64,000 nucleotides of DNA from Caulobacter sp. SL161 (GCF_026672375.1 NZ_JAPPRA010000001.1:3596001-3660000); one strand, 5' to 3'; counted from the first letter of the stretch, positions 50,952 to 63,489 are shown. The notes: generated by a model not told the origin, from the letters alone. Numbers and translations: made by a program.

Positions 50952-51458
50952 ATGTTGATCCCCAGCGATGTCGCCCGCGCCGTCCGCCGTACGACCACGA
51001 CCTTCGTCCTCAACTGGATCGACGCCCGTCAGCGGGCGATGGATCTGGATCCCCTGGAGTTCCTGATCGTCCACACGATCGCCGCCGCCAATCTGCAGCA
51101 CCTGCCCGCCAGCCGCCGCGCCGACCTGAACGATCCCGAGGCCGGCGACGAGCGTCACCCGGTGTCGATCGAAGGCGTCGCCGCCGCGCTGAACGTCTCC
51201 AGCGAGACCGTCCGCCGCCGCCTCAAGGCCCTGGTGGCCCGCGGCCTCGTCGAGCGCATGGGTCCGCTGGAGGACGACGACGGCGAGCGCAGCGGCCTCA
51301 GCGCGGGCCTCGCTATCAACCTGAAGGCGCTAGAGAACCCGGCCATGCGCCGGTCGCTGGGTCTGGAGCTGTCGCAGCTGTGGCGCCTGCTCCTGTCGCT
51401 GGAGCAGTTGGGCGTCATCCGCATCAACCGCCAGCACATCGCCAACATGGCGGCGTAG
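50952..51458 (+). CDS. Winged-helix transcriptional regulator of unknown family
   Basis: Protein of 168 residues. A helix-turn-helix is seen near residues 75-105, VSIEGVAAALNVSSETVRRRLKALVARGLVER, in the style of MarR or GntR proteins. The helical C-terminus (ELSQLWRLLLSLEQLGVIRI) may dimerise. It is the third gene after DUF3429 and the SDR, 34 bases downstream. Start 50952 follows CGGAGACG. Confidence 0.75.
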   Translation: MLIPSDVARAVRRTTTTFVLNWIDARQRAMDLDPLEFLIVHTIAAANLQHLPASRRADLNDPEAGDERHPVSIEGVAAALNVSSETVRRRLKALVARGLVERMGPLEDDDGERSGLSAGLAINLKALENPAMRRSLGLELSQLWRLLLSLEQLGVIRINRQHIANMAA

Positions 51459-51543
51459 GGGGCGGGACCTGCCGCCAGCCTGCTGCCACTCCCCGTCAGC
51501 AGGCCCTCTAGCCTTCGCCCCCGCGCGCTCCTAACTTGGGCCC

Positions 51544-53793
<2,250 letters not shown>

Positions 53794-53796
53794 GGG

Positions 53797-54006
53797 GCCA
53801 CCTCCCCCCACCTGACCTGCTCCGCAGGTCGTCCGCCCCCAAAGGCGGGCGGAAGGCAATGCGAACCCTTCTTCCCCCTCCGGGGGAGGAGCGCGTCAGC
53901 GCGGAGGGGGCAAGTCCGGGAAAGGGCCCGCCGACACCGCAGGCCCCCACCTGACCGCTACGCGGTCGTCCGCCCCCGGCAGGGGGCGGAAGGATCGAGC
54001 TCCCCC
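53797..54006. repeat. Compound palindromic repeat, family B copy 6
   Basis: Two tandem modules carry CTGACC-N-GGTCGTCCGCCCCC and GGGGGCGGAAGG, separated by CCCCCTCCGGGGGAGGAGCGC and GCGGAGGGGGCAAG. It fills the gap between the convergent uvrB and hybrid kinase genes, which holds nothing else. Confidence 0.75.
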
Positions 54007-54007
54007 C

Positions 54008-55723
54008 TCAAGCCCGCTGGTGCGTCAGGCCCGCAACGGCGGCCAGGAGGGCGCCGGCGACCACGGGCTTTTGCTGGACGGCGTCGAAGCCGTCGGCGCG
54101 CCAGGCGGCGGGGTCGTCGCCCAGGGCTTCGCCGGTCAGGGCGATGATCGGCACGGCCGGGTCGCCGGCCTCGCCCCGGCGGATGCGGCGGGCGGTCTCG
54201 CGGCCGTCCAGCACCGGCATGTGCAGGTCGAGCAGCACGAGGTCGGCCGGGGCGATGTTCAGGCTGGCCAGGGCGGCCTCGCCGTTGTGGGCGATGACGA
54301 CCCGGGCGCCGCCGGCCTCGAGGATGGCGCGGGCCACGGCCTGGTTGACCGGATGGTCGTCGGCCACCAGCACCGTCAGGCCGGCGAGGCTGGCGGGAGC
54401 TTCCGGCGCCGGGGTCTCGGCGGGGAGCGGTTCGGCCTCGGCGGGACGCTCGACGACCGGCAGCGGCAGGGTCAGGCGGAAGACCGAGCCGGAGCCCAGG
54501 TCGCTGTCGACCGTGATCGCCCCGTCCATCAGTCCGGCCAGCTGGCTGCAGATCGACAGGCCCAGGCCGCTGCCGCCGAAGCGTCGCGCGATCGAGGCGT
54601 CGGCCTGGGAGAAAGACTGGAAGAGCCGCCCCTGCTGCTCGGGCGTCATGCCGATACCGGTGTCGGCGACGTCGAAGACAACCGTGCAGGGGGCCTCGCC
54701 GGGTCGGGCGCTGAGGGCCACCCCGCCCGACTTGGTGAACTTGACCGCGTTGGAGATCAGGTTGCCGAGGATCTGGCGAAGACGGGTGGGATCGCCGAGG
54801 CGATGGGCGTCCAGCGCCGGCGCGATGGTCAGCACCAGGTCCAGGCCCTTGTCGGCGGCGGCGGGGGCCCACAGGGCGCGCAGGTCGCTCAGGAGCTCGG
54901 GCAGATCGAACGGCTGGCGCTCGATCTCCAGCTTGCCGGCCTCGATCCGGGAGATGTCGAGCACGTCGTTGAGCAGGGTCATCAGGTCCTCGCCCGAGCG
55001 CTTGAGCAGCGCGGTCTGGCGGGCCTGGTCGGGGCCGAGGTCGGCGCGCGACAGGGCGTCGGTCATGGCCAGCACGCCGTTCATCGGGGTGCGGATCTCG
55101 TGGCTGATCATGGCCAGGAAGGCGGACTTGGCCTCGCTGGCCTTCAGGGCCTGGGCCTCGGCGGCCTCCAGCGCGACGATGCGGCGGTTGTTCGCGGTCG
55201 CGCTGGTGAACGTGTAGAGCAGCATCAGCGCCACGGCGGTCATCATGGTGGCGATCTGGACCGGGGCGAAGCCGCCGGTGAGGATCGGCATGACGATCAG
55301 CGAGGTCGCGGGCATGCCGACGTCGATCGCGAACAGCACGGGGGCCCGGAAGGTCACCGACTGGGCGTGGATCAGCTGGCCGGCGGCCAGGCAGATGGCG
55401 CCCCACTGCAGGGCCGGGTTGCCCGAGGTCCACAGCACGATGGTCAGGGCCGTCCAGACGCCGACCATGACGATCACGGCGGTCACATAGCCCAGGCGCC
55501 GCAGCAGGGGCGACAGGTTCAGGCGTCGCGACAGCCGGGTGACGCCGAGGCCATAGACCTCGCCGACCATCGCCGCGGCGAACCAGGCGATCGCGATCGT
55601 GACTCCCAGGTTGAACCCGAGGAACCCCGCCACCAGCACGGCCATGCCCAGTCGTGCCGGCCGCGCCTGGCGGCCGGTCGAAGCGATCAGGTCGATGCTG
55701 TCATCCAGGAGCGGGCGGGCCAT
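54008..55723 (-). CDS. Membrane hybrid histidine kinase
   Basis: Protein of 571 residues. About six membrane helices fill residues 30-175 with no large periplasmic loop. HisKA with His208 (AMISHEIRTPMNG), HATPase (NLISNAVKFTKSG, RRFGGSGLGLSICSQL) and a receiver with Asp499 (VLLDLHMPVLDG) follow. It senses something within or near the membrane and would pass phosphate to an unlinked phosphotransferase. Start 55723 has AAGAGGAC upstream. Confidence 0.9.
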   Translation of the reverse strand: MARPLLDDSIDLIASTGRQARPARLGMAVLVAGFLGFNLGVTIAIAWFAAAMVGEVYGLGVTRLSRRLNLSPLLRRLGYVTAVIVMVGVWTALTIVLWTSGNPALQWGAICLAAGQLIHAQSVTFRAPVLFAIDVGMPATSLIVMPILTGGFAPVQIATMMTAVALMLLYTFTSATANNRRIVALEAAEAQALKASEAKSAFLAMISHEIRTPMNGVLAMTDALSRADLGPDQARQTALLKRSGEDLMTLLNDVLDISRIEAGKLEIERQPFDLPELLSDLRALWAPAAADKGLDLVLTIAPALDAHRLGDPTRLRQILGNLISNAVKFTKSGGVALSARPGEAPCTVVFDVADTGIGMTPEQQGRLFQSFSQADASIARRFGGSGLGLSICSQLAGLMDGAITVDSDLGSGSVFRLTLPLPVVERPAEAEPLPAETPAPEAPASLAGLTVLVADDHPVNQAVARAILEAGGARVVIAHNGEAALASLNIAPADLVLLDLHMPVLDGRETARRIRRGEAGDPAVPIIALTGEALGDDPAAWRADGFDAVQQKPVVAGALLAAVAGLTHQRA

Positions 55724-55824
55724 GGGTCCTCTTAAACGATGCCCCAACGTGCGGGACGGCGGTTAAGGACGCCTTGGAAGCTTGGCCAAATTCGGGCTCT
55801 GCGACGATCCGCCCCAGCCCTGGC

Positions 55825-57102
55825 CTACAGGTAGCTCAACCACCACGCCCGGCGACGCGCCTTGACCTTGGCGAACCACAGGCAGGCCGGATAGCAGACC
55901 GCGACCACGACCAGCCAGACGACATAGACGGTCAGCAGGCCGTGCCCGAAGTCGGCGGGGAAAGCCTCCTTCGGCCCGCCCAGCGAGGGATAGGGCGTGA
56001 AGACGAAGCTCAAGGCCTGCGCCCCGTAGGTCGCCAGCGCCAATCCGGTGGCGATCAGGTGGGCCAGGAAGAAGTGCAGCAGATAGTAGAACAGCGGTAC
56101 GCGCCCCAGGACCTCCAGCACGCCTCGGACGGCGGAGGGCCAGCCGGGCGTCCGGACCAGGACCGCCGCCAGCAGAAAGATCAGGCCCAGGGTCAGCAGG
56201 GTGAAATCCAGCGAGGCCGGATACTTGGTGACATTGACGAAGGCCATCAGGCTGTAGACCGGCGAGGCCTGCGGGCTCCACGGGGCGGGATCGCCGTACA
56301 GGTTGGCCAGGCGCAGCGCCACGAAGCCGGCCAGGGCGATAAGGCCCAGGCCCGCGAAACTGCGGGCGCTGAGCCGCCCCGCCTGGATCGCCGGCCCCAT
56401 CGCAAAGCCCAGCAGCATGATCGCCGCCCACGGGATCAGCGGATAAGGGCTCACCACCGTCGCGCCGAAGAACTGAACGATCCCGACCTCGTGGAGAAAG
56501 CTCATGCCGGCGCCGAAGGGGGCGATGTCCAGCAGCGGGTGCAGCAGCAGGATCGCGATCGCCAGCGGGGCCAGCCACGCCCTCGGCAGCCAGACCAGGG
56601 CGGCCAGCACGATCATCGACAGCCCCAGCGCCCACAGCACCAGCAGCAGAACCGGGCTCTGCAGCGACACCGAGAAGTAATAGGCCAAGCGCATGACGAC
56701 GAGTTCGAGGAGCATCAGCCACAGGCCGCGTGAGACCAGGAACCCGGAGAGCTGGGCCCGGCTGCGCCCCCGGCTCCACCACAGGAAGGCCCCGACGCCC
56801 GCCGTGAGAGCGAAGGCCGGCGCGCAGACATGGGTGATCCAGCGGGTGGCGAACAGCAGCGGCGTGGTCGTCGCCAGGTCGGTCGGCAGCGCCGACATGG
56901 CGACGCGATGGACGAAGTCCCGCACGTGGTCCAGCGCCATGATGACCATGACCAGACCCCGCAGCTGGTCAATCCAGCCGAGGCGCGCGTTTGCGGACGC
57001 CTCCCGGGCCGCCGGGCCTTGCGCCTCGGCGACCGCGCCCGGATGTCTCGAAGCAATGCTCACCCCAGCCCCTCCCGCAACGCCCCCGGATTTGTAGGAC
57101 AT
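55825..57102 (-). CDS. DUF1624/HGSNAT-like membrane protein
   Basis: Protein of 425 residues with about ten to eleven helices. The conserved opening LGWIDQLRGLVMVIMALDHVRDF near residue 41 carries the Asp-His pattern of the DUF1624 family, which includes the heparan-alpha-glucosaminide N-acetyltransferase catalytic domain. Acyl transfer across the inner membrane is possible but unproven for bacterial members. It is a single gene upstream of the hybrid kinase. Confidence 0.8.
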   Translation of the reverse strand: MSYKSGGVAGGAGVSIASRHPGAVAEAQGPAAREASANARLGWIDQLRGLVMVIMALDHVRDFVHRVAMSALPTDLATTTPLLFATRWITHVCAPAFALTAGVGAFLWWSRGRSRAQLSGFLVSRGLWLMLLELVVMRLAYYFSVSLQSPVLLLVLWALGLSMIVLAALVWLPRAWLAPLAIAILLLHPLLDIAPFGAGMSFLHEVGIVQFFGATVVSPYPLIPWAAIMLLGFAMGPAIQAGRLSARSFAGLGLIALAGFVALRLANLYGDPAPWSPQASPVYSLMAFVNVTKYPASLDFTLLTLGLIFLLAAVLVRTPGWPSAVRGVLEVLGRVPLFYYLLHFFLAHLIATGLALATYGAQALSFVFTPYPSLGGPKEAFPADFGHGLLTVYVVWLVVVAVCYPACLWFAKVKARRRAWWLSYL

Positions 57103-57206
57103 TTATCGGACGGGCAGGAAGGCTCCAGCGTTTTCGCGGATGGGGGGAGATGGCGCGACGCACCGCCAAGGGCGGCGGCTGACAGCCCGGCCCGCCCGCA
57201 TCGCCC

Positions 57207-58217
<1,011 letters not shown>

Positions 58218-58251
58218 CTATGCGGCGGCGCCCGCTACGTCAGGCAAGCGC

Positions 58252-58698
58252 CTAATAGGCGGTCCGGAAGCGTTCCAGTTCCTCGGCCCTCTGGCGGGTG
58301 CGATCCAGCACGCACTGGTTGGCCTCGACCCTGGCCAGCGAGCCCCAGTCCTCATCGACATAGGCGGCGCAATCAGCGTCGCGGAAGGCGATCCAGGCGC
58401 GCTGGCCCTTCTGCAGGGCGGCCTTCTGGCGCGGGCGGTCCAGCCGCATCAGCGCCGCCTGATAGGCGCGATTGAGGCGAGCGTCCTGCACGCCGGTCTC
58501 CGCGCCGATACAAGCGATCATGCCATAGGTCGACTGCCCCTCTGGCGTGGCCAGGCACCGATCGAGCGCTGTCATCGACCGGCTCGCGGCGCCGGCTTTG
58601 GGCGACGCCGCCGGTTTGGCCGCCTGCGCCGACGCGTCGGACGCGACCAAACCGAGCAATGCGGCCGCCATCCAGGCGCTGACGAGACGTGGGTTCAT
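58252..58698 (-). CDS. LprI/DUF1311-family secreted protein (copy 1)
   Basis: Protein of 148 residues with a signal peptide ending at DASAQ. The domain (about 45-140) contains QDARLNRAYQAALMRL and RAWIAFRDADC, the DUF1311 lysozyme-inhibitor LprI N-terminal pattern, with four or five cysteines. It is periplasmic and may inhibit lysozyme. AAGGAG precedes the start. A paralogue lies beyond the H-NOX operon at 61609-62028. Confidence 0.85.
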   Translation of the reverse strand: MNPRLVSAWMAAALLGLVASDASAQAAKPAASPKAGAASRSMTALDRCLATPEGQSTYGMIACIGAETGVQDARLNRAYQAALMRLDRPRQKAALQKGQRAWIAFRDADCAAYVDEDWGSLARVEANQCVLDRTRQRAEELERFRTAY

Positions 58699-59028
58699 CG
58701 TGAAGGCTCCTTGGCGGGCACTGTAACGCGCTTCGCCACCCGCGGAAAATCCTGACGGCCCTACCCTTGAAGCCCGCGGACGCCGAGCTGAGCGCTTGCG
58801 ACTCAATGCGCGCTTTCATGGTCGCGACGATGGAACCCTGGGTCTTGCGACCGAAGGCCGCGCCTCCAGATCCGTGCAAACGATCGCGTAACGAAAACAC
58901 TTAAGTTAAGAAAGACGCTGTTCGACGAGCGTCGTGCACGCCTCGTCGGGCGGGCGTCGCCAATAAGAAAATCAGGGAGCGCGGACGGCCAAGGCTCTTG
59001 GACGGTCGCGAACGGGACGGGCGGCGCC
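58699..59028. other. Divergent control region between LprI-like gene and H-NOX operon
   Basis: No gene was seen in these 330 bases. An AT-rich island at 58895-58915 holds TTAAGTTAAG, about 120 bases before the H-NOX start, and could be part of a promoter. The H-NOX ribosome site is GGGACGGG. No FNR-like or NnrR-like palindrome was recognised. Confidence 0.45.
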
Positions 59029-59589
59029 ATGAAGGGTGTGATCTTCAACCTGTTGCAGGAGGTTGTCTCGGCCGCTCATGGAGCCGACGCCTGGGACGAC
59101 ATCCTCGACGACGCCGGCGTGTCCGGCGCCTACACCTCGCTGGGCAGCTACGACGATGAGGAGTGGGAAACCCTGGTCGAGACGGCCAGCGCCCGACTGT
59201 CGCTGTCGCGCGGCGAGCTCCTGCGCTGGTTCGGGCAGGAAGCGATGCCGCACCTGGCGCGCGCCTATCCCGTGTTCTTCGAAGGCCATGTGAGCTCGCG
59301 CAGCTTCCTGGCGGGCGTCAACGACATCATCCATGCCGAGGTGCACAAGCTCTACGCGGGCGCAGCGTGTCCCCATCTTAAGCTGCGAGCGATCGACGCC
59401 GGCGGCGTCGCCATGGCCTACACGTCACAGCGGCGAATGTGCGCCCTGGCGCAGGGCTTCACCGAGGGCGCCGCGCGACAGTTTCACGAGGTCATCACCT
59501 TTGAACACGCCGCCTGCGTGGAAAAGGGCGACAGCGCCTGTGTCTTCCATATCGGCTGGCCGTCGCTAGAGGCGGCGGCGAATGACTAG
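59029..59589 (+). CDS. H-NOX haem nitric oxide sensor protein
   Basis: Protein of 186 residues, a complete stand-alone H-NOX domain. His102 in IIHAEVHKLY is the proximal haem ligand. Tyr131, Ser133 and Arg135 form the YxSxR haem-propionate motif, and Pro115 is also conserved. Position 140 is Leu, not the distal Tyr of oxygen-binding members, which suggests an NO-selective sensor. It should bind NO and modulate the kinase encoded directly downstream, whose start overlaps its stop by 8 bases. Confidence 0.93.
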   Translation: MKGVIFNLLQEVVSAAHGADAWDDILDDAGVSGAYTSLGSYDDEEWETLVETASARLSLSRGELLRWFGQEAMPHLARAYPVFFEGHVSSRSFLAGVNDIIHAEVHKLYAGAACPHLKLRAIDAGGVAMAYTSQRRMCALAQGFTEGAARQFHEVITFEHAACVEKGDSACVFHIGWPSLEAAAND

Positions 59590-61456
59590 CGCCGTCATCC
59601 CGTTTTCGCCCGCACAGGTCGCCGCCGCCTCGGACCGCGAAGCGCGCATCGCCCGTCTCGAACGCCGGCTGAGCCGCGAACTGCTGGCGCGTCGCGAGGC
59701 TGAAGCGATCGCCGAGGCGGCGACCCATCGCCTCTACCGGCAAGGCGAGCGGATGCGGCTCCTGGCGGACCTAGCGCTTGAGGCCAATCGCAGCGACGAT
59801 CTCGACACCGTCCTGCGCGCCGCGCTCAGGGCGATCGGGAGCCAGACGGGCTGGCCCGTCGGACACGTCCAACTGGTCGAGACCGACGCCGAGGCGATGG
59901 ACTGGCTGCAACCCACGGCGTTGTGGCTGGCCCCGCCCGATACGGACATCACAGCGCTTCGGCTGGCGACCACGCCGCGCCGCGCCCAGATCGGCGGCGG
60001 CGTGCTCGGCCAGGTGATGCGGCTGCGCGGCGCCTGCTCCATCGAGAGCCTCGCCAGTTGCCCGGCCGAGCGCCGGCGCGCCGCAAGCGCCCTAGGCCTC
60101 AATCAGGGCGTCGGCTTTCCCATTCTGGTCGGCGACGAGATCACTGCGGTCGTCGAGTTCTTTCACGACCATGGCCGAGGCCCCGACGCTGAGACGCTCG
60201 CCTTTCTCGACCAGGTCGGCGCGGTGCTGGGGCGGGCCTTCGAACGGCGCAGGGCCGAGCGGGCCGCGCAGGACGCGCGCGCGCGGCTTGAGGAAAGCCT
60301 TGCAGCCGCCGAGGCGGCCAGCCGGGCCAAGACCCATCTCCTGGCGGTCGCCAGCCATGAGGTTCGCACACCGCTGAACGCGGTGCTGGGGCTGGCCGAG
60401 GTCCTAGCCCGAAGCCCCCTGGACGCGACACAGCGCGAGCATGTCGACGGTGTGCGCCAGGCCGGCGGCATGCTCCTGCGCCTGTTGAGCTCGGTTCTGG
60501 ATTTCGCCCGTATCGAAAGCGGCGCCACGCCGCTGGCCCCCACCCCCTTCAACCTCGCCGATCTGGCGCGCGAGGTAACCGGTGTCTGGCGCGCTGCGGC
60601 CAACGCCGCGCAGCTTGATCTTCAGCTTGACCTCTCGGCCTGCCCTGACCCCTGCTGGATTTCGGCGGACAGCGGCAAGATCGAGCAAACCCTGACCAAC
60701 CTCGTCTCCAACGCCATCAAGTTCACCCCCCCCGGCGGCAAGATCCTGGTCCGCGTTGAAACGACGCCGAGCGCTGCACCGACCTTCCGCATCGTGGTCG
60801 AGGATAGCGGCGCGGGCGTGCCGGCGGAGGATATCGATCGGATCTTCGACCCCTTCCAGCAAGCTGCGCTGGGACGCGAAGCTGGCGGCGCGGGCCTTGG
60901 CCTGGCGATCTGCGCGGCGAACCTGCGCGCCATGGGCGGCGACATTGGCTATCAGCCGGCGCCCGAGCGGGGTTCGCGGTTCTGGTTCAGCTTCGTGGCC
61001 GAGGCCGTCGACGCCCAGGCCGAGCCTGCGCCGGTCGATGCGCTGACCGACCTGCCGCTGCGGATTCTGGCGGCCGAGGACAACCCCGCCAACCAGCGCG
61101 TCCTGCGTTTGCTGCTGGAGCAGGTCGGCATTACGCCAACCGTTGTCGAAGACGGCGCCGCTGCGGTGGAGGCGGCGCGCCTGACGCCGTTCGACCTCAT
61201 CCTGATGGACGCCAACATGCCGCGAATGGATGGTCCGTCCGCCGTCGAGGCGATCCGCGCCCTGGGTATCGGCAAGGACCGCACGCCAATCGTCATGCTG
61301 ACGGCCAATGTTTTCGAGGACGACGTCCGCCGCTACCGAGCCGCGGGCGCAGACGGGGTCCTGGCCAAGCCGCTTGCGGTCGCCGAACTCTACGCAGTGC
61401 TCGCCGATGTTCAGAACCGCGTCGCGGGAGAAGCCCATGGCGGTTTGAGCGGGTGA
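59582..61456 (+). CDS. H-NOX-associated hybrid histidine kinase
   Basis: Protein of 624 residues, soluble. A coiled coil (about 18-60) and a GAF domain (about 70-220) precede HisKA with His259 in VASHEVRTPLNA. A HATPase domain (NLVSNAIKFTPPGG, DSGAGVP, GGAGLGLAICAAN) and a C-terminal receiver with Asp543 in ILMDANMPRMDG follow. In other bacteria NO-bound H-NOX inhibits its partner kinase. Here the output must leave by phosphotransfer, since no response regulator is adjacent. The eight-base overlap with the H-NOX gene shows tight coupling. Confidence 0.92.
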   Translation: MTSAVIPFSPAQVAAASDREARIARLERRLSRELLARREAEAIAEAATHRLYRQGERMRLLADLALEANRSDDLDTVLRAALRAIGSQTGWPVGHVQLVETDAEAMDWLQPTALWLAPPDTDITALRLATTPRRAQIGGGVLGQVMRLRGACSIESLASCPAERRRAASALGLNQGVGFPILVGDEITAVVEFFHDHGRGPDAETLAFLDQVGAVLGRAFERRRAERAAQDARARLEESLAAAEAASRAKTHLLAVASHEVRTPLNAVLGLAEVLARSPLDATQREHVDGVRQAGGMLLRLLSSVLDFARIESGATPLAPTPFNLADLAREVTGVWRAAANAAQLDLQLDLSACPDPCWISADSGKIEQTLTNLVSNAIKFTPPGGKILVRVETTPSAAPTFRIVVEDSGAGVPAEDIDRIFDPFQQAALGREAGGAGLGLAICAANLRAMGGDIGYQPAPERGSRFWFSFVAEAVDAQAEPAPVDALTDLPLRILAAEDNPANQRVLRLLLEQVGITPTVVEDGAAAVEAARLTPFDLILMDANMPRMDGPSAVEAIRALGIGKDRTPIVMLTANVFEDDVRRYRAAGADGVLAKPLAVAELYAVLADVQNRVAGEAHGGLSG

Positions 61457-61608
61457 CTTGAACGCGCCGAACCCGCGCCAAGGCCTCCTGGCCCAAAATC
61501 GGTCCAGCTGCCCCGCCCCTCCGAGCCGGCCGGGATATCTCCCGATCAGTGCGGAACTGCTATCGGATCGGAAAATGCTCTAGCGATTTGATGTACAGCC
61601 CGACCCGC
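61457..61608. other. Convergent gap after the kinase gene
   Basis: These 152 bases show no gene. The part near 61569-61595 (ATCGGAAAATGCTCTAGCGATTTGAT) looks like a decayed alphaproteobacterial intergenic repeat. No clear terminator hairpin with a T-tract was found. Confidence 0.4.
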
Positions 61609-62028
61609 TCAGGGCTTGAGCAGGTCTTCCAGCGCCTGGGCCCGGCGCGCCGTGTGCTCCAGATGGCAGTTCTGGAGATAGATCGGGGCGGCCGTGCCGC
61701 CGATCAGAGCCCGAACCGTCGCGCAGTCAGCGTCGCGAAAGGCGATCCAGGCCCGCTGCGCCTTGAGTAGTGAAGCCTTGGCTTCAGGAGAGTCCGCCAG
61801 ATCGGCCATGTCCGCCTTGTAAGCCTTGTTCAGCCGGGCGTCCTGAACCGCCAGCTCGGCCTCGCCGCAGCGAAGTATCCCGTAAGTGTTGGAGTTTTCT
61901 GGCTTGTTCCAGCAAAGCTCGTAGGCCGGACTGTAGGTGACGCCATCCTTGGCCTGAGCCTGGGCCTGGGCCGCAACGGGCGCCACGGTCAGAAAGGCGG
62001 AGGCGATCAGCATGGTCCGGAAAAGCAT
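61609..62028 (-). CDS. LprI/DUF1311-family secreted protein (copy 2)
   Basis: Protein of 139 residues with a signal peptide ending VAAQAQ. It shares QDARLNKAYKADMADL and LLKAQRAWIAFRDADC with copy 1 at 58252-58698, and Cys positions agree. It is a probable periplasmic lysozyme-inhibitor-like protein. AAGGACG precedes the start. It lies 18 bases after accA on the same strand, so read-through is likely. Confidence 0.85.
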   Translation of the reverse strand: MLFRTMLIASAFLTVAPVAAQAQAQAKDGVTYSPAYELCWNKPENSNTYGILRCGEAELAVQDARLNKAYKADMADLADSPEAKASLLKAQRAWIAFRDADCATVRALIGGTAAPIYLQNCHLEHTARRAQALEDLLKP

Positions 62029-62046
62029 GGCTTCGTCCTTGTGCGG

Positions 62047-63009
62047 CTATTGCAGGCCGGCGCGGCCGATGGCGTAGAAGCGGTCGGCACGCTGCTTCTT
62101 CAGCTCGGCCGGGCTCATGGCGGCCATGGCCTTCAGTTCGTCCTCGACCGCGTCGCCGACGGCCTGGATCGCCGCCTCGGTGTCGGAATGGGCGCCGCCG
62201 GCGGGCTCTTCGACGATGCGGTCGACGATCCCCAGCTTGATCAGGTCCTGGGCGGTGATGCGCATCTGGGTGGCGGCGTCCTTGGCCCGGGCGCCGTCGC
62301 GCCACAGGATCGACGCCGCGCCTTCCGGCGAGATCACCGAATAGATCGAGTGCTCCAGGATCAACACGCGGTTGGCGCCGGCGAGCGCAATGGCGCCGCC
62401 CGAACCGCCCTCGCCCACGATCGTGGCCACCATCGGCACGCCCAGCGTCAGGCAGCGCTCAGTCGAGCGGGCGATGGCCTCGGCCTGGCCGCGCTCTTCA
62501 GCGCCCAGGCCCGGATAGGCGCCGGCCGTGTCGACAAAGGTGATGACCGGCAGGTTGAAGCGCTCGGCCATGTCCATCAGGCGCACGGCCTTGCGGTAGC
62601 CCTCGGGGCGAGCCATGCCGAAATTGTGCTTCAGGCGCGTAGTGGTGTCGTGGCCCTTCTCGTGGCCCATGACCACGACCGGCTGGCCGCGGAACCGGCC
62701 AAGGCCGCCGACGATGGCCTGGTCATCGGCGAACTTGCGGTCGCCGCGCAGCTCGACGAACTCGTCGATCAGGCCGGCCACATAGTCGCGCAGGTGCGGC
62801 CGCTGCGGGTGGCGGGCGACCATGGTCTTCTGCCAGGCGTCGAGATTGGCGTAGGCTTCCTTGCGCAGCTCTTGAGCGCGGTCGCGCAGCGCCTGAATCT
62901 CGGTGTCGAACGCGCCCGGTCCCGCCGTCTCGGAGAGCCGGCTCAGCTCTTCGATCTTGCTTTCCAGATCGGCGATGGGTCGTTCGAAATCGAGATAGTG
63001 GGCGGCCAT
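62047..63009 (-). CDS. accA: Acetyl-CoA carboxylase carboxyltransferase subunit alpha
   Basis: Protein of 320 residues, the standard length. It carries VITFVDTAGAYPGLGAEERGQAEAI, GEGGSGGAIALAGANRVL and SVISPEGAASILWRD, which form the CoA-ester and oxyanion sites. With AccD, encoded elsewhere, it transfers the carboxyl group from biotin to acetyl-CoA to make malonyl-CoA for fatty acids. No leader structure was recognised. Confidence 0.96.
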   Translation of the reverse strand: MAAHYLDFERPIADLESKIEELSRLSETAGPGAFDTEIQALRDRAQELRKEAYANLDAWQKTMVARHPQRPHLRDYVAGLIDEFVELRGDRKFADDQAIVGGLGRFRGQPVVVMGHEKGHDTTTRLKHNFGMARPEGYRKAVRLMDMAERFNLPVITFVDTAGAYPGLGAEERGQAEAIARSTERCLTLGVPMVATIVGEGGSGGAIALAGANRVLILEHSIYSVISPEGAASILWRDGARAKDAATQMRITAQDLIKLGIVDRIVEEPAGGAHSDTEAAIQAVGDAVEDELKAMAAMSPAELKKQRADRFYAIGRAGLQ

Positions 63010-63288
63010 GGACTCTTAACGTCGCCGTTGATGAAGGGCTGCGAACCTAGAGGCCAAATCCCCGAAGGGAAAGAGGCGAGATTTCGGCCTGGAACCGCCC
63101 TGCTGTCGCCTCGTTTTATCCACAGGATCGATCCCCAGGTGAGTCTCGATTCAAGACTCTCTTGCTCTGGTGAATCGCGACATAGAGTCCTATGTTGTTT
63201 TGTAGCAGGTCGCGGAAGCCGATCTGCATCCCTGCGGCCCCCGCCATCGAACGTGCGCGGCCCCGCCTGGTGAGAGCGGATAGTTCCC

Positions 63289-63489
63289 ATGCAGGTGTTC
63301 ACCTTCTTCTGTGTCGAGTCCGACGGCTCGGTCCCGCGCTTCGACGTCACGCCCTGCGCTGACGACCACGCCGCGCGTCTACGCGCGTTCGAGCTTCTGG
63401 ACATGCACCACCGCTGCGACTTCGTGGAGGTCTGGCGCGGCGCCCAGCGGGTGTTCGACGTCTTCGCCTCGCAGGCCGCCGCCGCATAA
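63289..63489 (+). CDS. Small hypothetical protein
   Basis: Protein of 66 residues: a beta-alpha pattern VFTFFCVESDGSVPRFDV, an amphipathic helix and DFVEVWRGAQRVFDVF. No family was recognised. It has no signal peptide. The start codon is backed only by a weak upstream purine run, but the composition is that of a real gene. Confidence 0.6.
   Translation: MQVFTFFCVESDGSVPRFDVTPCADDHAARLRAFELLDMHHRCDFVEVWRGAQRVFDVFASQAAAA

Noticed and set aside
51459..51543. SOS box in front of uvrB
   Set aside because: No GTTC-N7-GTTC type motif was found in the 85-base gap.
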